The notes beneath the pieces were generated by a model. The model was given only the letters and a program-made list of their open reading frames with translations, did no database searches and had not been told where the DNA came from. Below are positions 62,201 through 64,000 of a stretch of 64,000 bases of DNA, one piece after another. The stretch lies in the NCBI GenBank assembly GCA_001769275.1, contig MEOQ01000050.1, positions 159,155 to 223,154 on the forward strand, written 5' to 3'. How positions within the stretch are numbered: position 1 is the stretch's first letter; every line of letters starts with the position of its first letter. The DNA comes from Bacteroidetes bacterium GWF2_43_63. GTDB taxonomy: Bacteria > Bacteroidota > Bacteroidia > Bacteroidales > DTU049. The position numbers were made by a program, and so were the translations under genes.

Positions 62201-64000
62201 CACCATTTTCGGTTATTTTTTTCTTGCTCTGAATACTTCGTCCAAGTCCGTCGGCAAAATTTACTGTAATAAACTCGTTGTTTGTTGATGTGTTCATTGG
62301 ATCATAATGCCTTGTTTTTGCCCAAAAACCATTTCCCCCGGCACTATTTTCATCCCAGTATTCGCAACTGATGGTATATGCGATTCCATTTAATATCTCA
62401 TTGGGCCCCGTTACCGTTTTCATTCTGCCACCCGGATCGTAAGTGTACTTCATTTTGTTACCTGTAATATCAGTCACTTCCAGAGGCAGTCCATGTCTCA
62501 GATCATAGGTTGCTGATGAAATATTTCCCCATGAATCAATTGTCCTTTCCGTATAGGTATGAACAAAATTATCATATTCGCTGGAGTAGGATAATCGTTG
62601 ATGGTTCACGTCTTCGGGCAGGAAAATATCAAGGATGTTTCCGTAGGAATCGTAATTGATTTCAGTGGTTGCCATGTTGCTGCCTTCAAATGCGTTTATT
62701 TTCCACACTTTTCCGGTTGTATAGTACTCGGCAGATCTTTTCTGCAGAAGGATGGTCTGATAATCTTTCACCTGCAGGTTTTCAACCATCGCGCAAAGAT
62801 TGTCAGAATTATAAAGAACCTGATTATTTACGTATGAAATATATGCATGAATGTCATCAGTCTGGTCGGCAACGTCGCCATAATTAATGTACTCTTTTAC
62901 ATTTCCATGTGAACCGTGAACCCATGATTTTCTTGTACGGACCTGCCACATGCCGGTTCCTTCATAGTAATATTTATTTGCATCGGAAATGGCCGGGTAG
63001 TAAGGTCCGAAGCAATCTGCTGTGGAGAGATTAACAACCACTCCGTCAGAAATCTGCTTGGCATCCCACTTATACACCGTTTCAACATACATGTTTTGAC
63101 TTCCGTCACTAATCTGATCATACTTTTTCAACCCTTTGAACAAGTAGAAATCATTGTGGTATTGTTCTTCTGTTATCCTGTAGCAAACACCTGATGTCGA
63201 AAGATTATTGAATTGTTTTGTCCAGACGGTTTCATACCCAAAAAAGTCACGTTCCATTCGGTGATAAAAAGCATTCTCGTACTCAAACTTGTAGCAAATT
63301 TTGTTTTCGCCATCACCGTAAACCCCATCATAAACCACCAGTGAAGCCATGTTCCATCGAGACGAGGGGTTCTTCCTGTCGGTATAATCGAGAGCATAGT
63401 CAACTGTGTAAGAGCTTTGAACTGGAGTATGAACGGTTTTTAGCACGTTGGTTTTTTTCGGAATACCGTAATTGACATGAATCTGATCATCGGAGCCCAC
63501 ATAAACAAAATCAAGAAATCCGTCGCCATTAATATCCTCGATTTTATATTTTTCATAAGAAATATTATATGATCCGTTAATGTATCCGGAAAAAGCAAGT
63601 TTGAAAAAGCCAATAGGGAAGCCAATCGTATAGGCAATGTTTCCGGCTACATTATATGCTTTTGAGTAACTAATCTTGTCAGTGAATGACGAATTCATGG
63701 TCTGCGTGCCAACGAATGAATTTCCCGTATTGATATATGCAGAAATACTGCTGCCATTATTTATACAAACATCAGGTAACCCGTCATTATTTACATCCAT
63801 CATCGATTGGGTATTGTAATTATTTGCAGCACTTCCGCATAATCCGCCAGCCCAACTATCGTTATATTTATTGAAAAAGCTTAATCCAAGGCTAATTGAT
63901 TGAGCATCTGATATGGAATTGGATATCGATTGATGGTCCCAAGCCTGGAATGGGGAAAACCTATATCCCAGGTTAAATGCAACCATATTTGTGTGTCTGT
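59253..64000 (-). CDS. RHS-repeat polymorphic toxin with C-terminal nuclease-like domain (partial)
   Basis: The frame is open to the right edge, so the true start lies outside; at least 1582 residues are seen. The N-terminal part visible here has FG-GAP/VCBS-like repeats (MDVNNDGLPDVCINN; IEDINGDGFLDFVYVG). Many YD/RHS repeats follow (YDPLGELIRSTDPENNMTTY), then the core RYKFSGKELDPETNYSYFGA with ARYYDSDLSVWLSVDP. The last ~240 residues after DPDGLAPDDPP are a variable tip: LGNMGECALRM, then RFVDNFANGVAYESKVGY, resembling a PD-(D/E)xK fold with D, E and K present. It probably forms an encapsulating shell that releases a toxic tip into rival cells. The nuclease call is by motif only. Confidence 0.9.
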   Translation of the reverse strand, partial: RHTNMVAFNLGYRFSPFQAWDHQSISNSISDAQSISLGLSFFNKYNDSWAGGLCGSAANNYNTQSMMDVNNDGLPDVCINNGSSISAYINTGNSFVGTQTMNSSFTDKISYSKAYNVAGNIAYTIGFPIGFFKLAFSGYINGSYNISYEKYKIEDINGDGFLDFVYVGSDDQIHVNYGIPKKTNVLKTVHTPVQSSYTVDYALDYTDRKNPSSRWNMASLVVYDGVYGDGENKICYKFEYENAFYHRMERDFFGYETVWTKQFNNLSTSGVCYRITEEQYHNDFYLFKGLKKYDQISDGSQNMYVETVYKWDAKQISDGVVVNLSTADCFGPYYPAISDANKYYYEGTGMWQVRTRKSWVHGSHGNVKEYINYGDVADQTDDIHAYISYVNNQVLYNSDNLCAMVENLQVKDYQTILLQKRSAEYYTTGKVWKINAFEGSNMATTEINYDSYGNILDIFLPEDVNHQRLSYSSEYDNFVHTYTERTIDSWGNISSATYDLRHGLPLEVTDITGNKMKYTYDPGGRMKTVTGPNEILNGIAYTISCEYWDENSAGGNGFWAKTRHYDPMNTSTNNEFITVNFADGLGRSIQSKKKITENGVDVILVSGIGMLDSYGRVISISQPVTELSGSETTLNLSIQQINPTTTTYDVMDRPLVQNFPDGTQMSYLYDFGTDAFGTTCFKTKATDPKNKVTEKFTNGRGLNTSVTAPLSTITKFVYDPLGELIRSTDPENNMTTYEYDMLGRLLNREHPDAGKTKYTYDMAGNVLTTTTQNLANLNQEIKYYYSNLRLQRIEYPQNPEMNVYYEYGAPNSGNQSGRMTEMQDASGVQSFEYGNMGELIKNTHTFVVPAGAAYTFETDWEYDSWNRVKNITYPDGEVVSYHYNNGGQLTSMDGQKGPHMYSYITGVRYNKYGSRTYIGYGNGTYANYSYNPQNLRLTNLQSFQSNGVMMQNINYTYDNSGNITLLNNTAGYAYGNTGGGYRYEYEYDDLYRLTGARGMFSGFGNQQDYELSMSYSQSGNITTKNLYAETSLRGSINYVSYNNTYSYSTTQPHAVETAGTAQFKWDANGNMTERHNSGNVRNQCWDEENRLTTVHDKISIPMLSSYVYNAGGERVWKLSNSESTLMLRGRPVFTHMILNKTLYISPMMVMTDKEYTKHYFIEGERVCTKVGGGFHYAPTDPDGPTLHFINGNAATAAADAGNMVFRGVNCSGYPVSNVEIGPGLRPATNNLSRVERQQYFYHPDHIGSSSFITNATGYATEHLQYLPYGELFVDQTPPHNDFETRYKFSGKELDPETNYSYFGARYYDSDLSVWLSVDPMASQFPSHSPYNYCFNNPVRLVDPDGLAPDDPPWVYGQLYSNSLQAGHITSHDIKKNTIGAAAILLTPVMIFGGEAALPYLAQGALWFSGNPAAQFATVETGAFFANVLNPGPDDIAPTPGPGGEIGNFVESIIKNPYTSKQLGNMGECALRMVYGGGKKSFNTALGWRFVDNFANGVAYESKVGYTSATQFVQQQFNKDIELLKSGAVDEVVWTFYRSPVTNSVGASQPLLKMFENAQKNGYNIRTQILNLPTEAIEQGAR

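Noticed and set aside
1..64000. tRNA, rRNA, riboswitch and replication origin
   Set aside because: No cloverleaf, rRNA-like segment, known riboswitch core or origin pattern was recognised by reading; a covariance-model search would be decisive.

Overview
The window reads as a chromosomal segment of a Bacteroidota bacterium, probably an environmental Bacteroidia/Flavobacteriia-type lineage. The evidence is five large secreted proteins with type IX secretion (T9SS) or gliding-type C-terminal sorting domains, a GWxTD protein, a CbpA/CbpM pair, and many promoters of the Bacteroidota form TTTG-N18..20-TAnnTTTG. Most genes have no clear Shine-Dalgarno sequence. No rRNA, tRNA or CRISPR array was recognised.

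Layout. 1-2214: mobile DNA, namely a REP-associated tyrosine transposase between inverted REP-like palindromes, then a complete IS256-family element with an 8-bp target duplication. 2515-13012 (minus strand): a YgiQ-type radical SAM protein, a DUF2807-type lipoprotein, a phosphodiesterase-TPR-sulfotransferase fusion with a small partner gene, and three T9SS cargo proteins, each with a promoter and two with strong terminators. 13175-21668: a patatin-like lipase, a membrane-Nudix fusion, an SRPBCC protein with pyrE, a divergent Nudix gene whose promoter lies inside pyrE (and vice versa), and a recR-GWxTD-rlmB-coaD-thioredoxin-like gene run.

21886-38260 (plus strand): a surface/secretion block. 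A 2455-residue propeller/PKD/Ig T9SS protein is followed by an ECF sigma factor with an unusual double Shine-Dalgarno leader, a small acidic protein, an M64 metallopeptidase, and a 2042-residue CUB/repeat adhesin. The adhesin carries a perfect 637-bp internal duplication. 38502-47143: a membrane protein pair of unknown function, then rsfS-ftsH-LUD-cdsA-psd as one tightly packed operon, and divergent birA.

47144-58665 is gene-sparse and rich in repeats: low-complexity arrays, a GC-rich repeat found both between genes and inside a lysine-rich protein gene, and an inverted 50-bp pair around a WG-repeat gene. It also holds ftsE, an ABC-2 exporter, two glycosyltransferases and cbpA/cbpM. 58666-64000: an RHS-repeat polymorphic toxin with a C-terminal nuclease-like tip whose stop codon overlaps the start of a putative immunity gene (TAATG), followed by two tandem 109-bp hairpin units. 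The RHS gene runs off the right edge.

The most notable points are the RHS toxin/immunity cassette with its tandem hairpins, the reciprocal pyrE/Nudix promoters with overlapping start codons, the three-domain phosphodiesterase-TPR-sulfotransferase, the double Shine-Dalgarno sigma-factor leader, and the recently amplified adhesin repeats.
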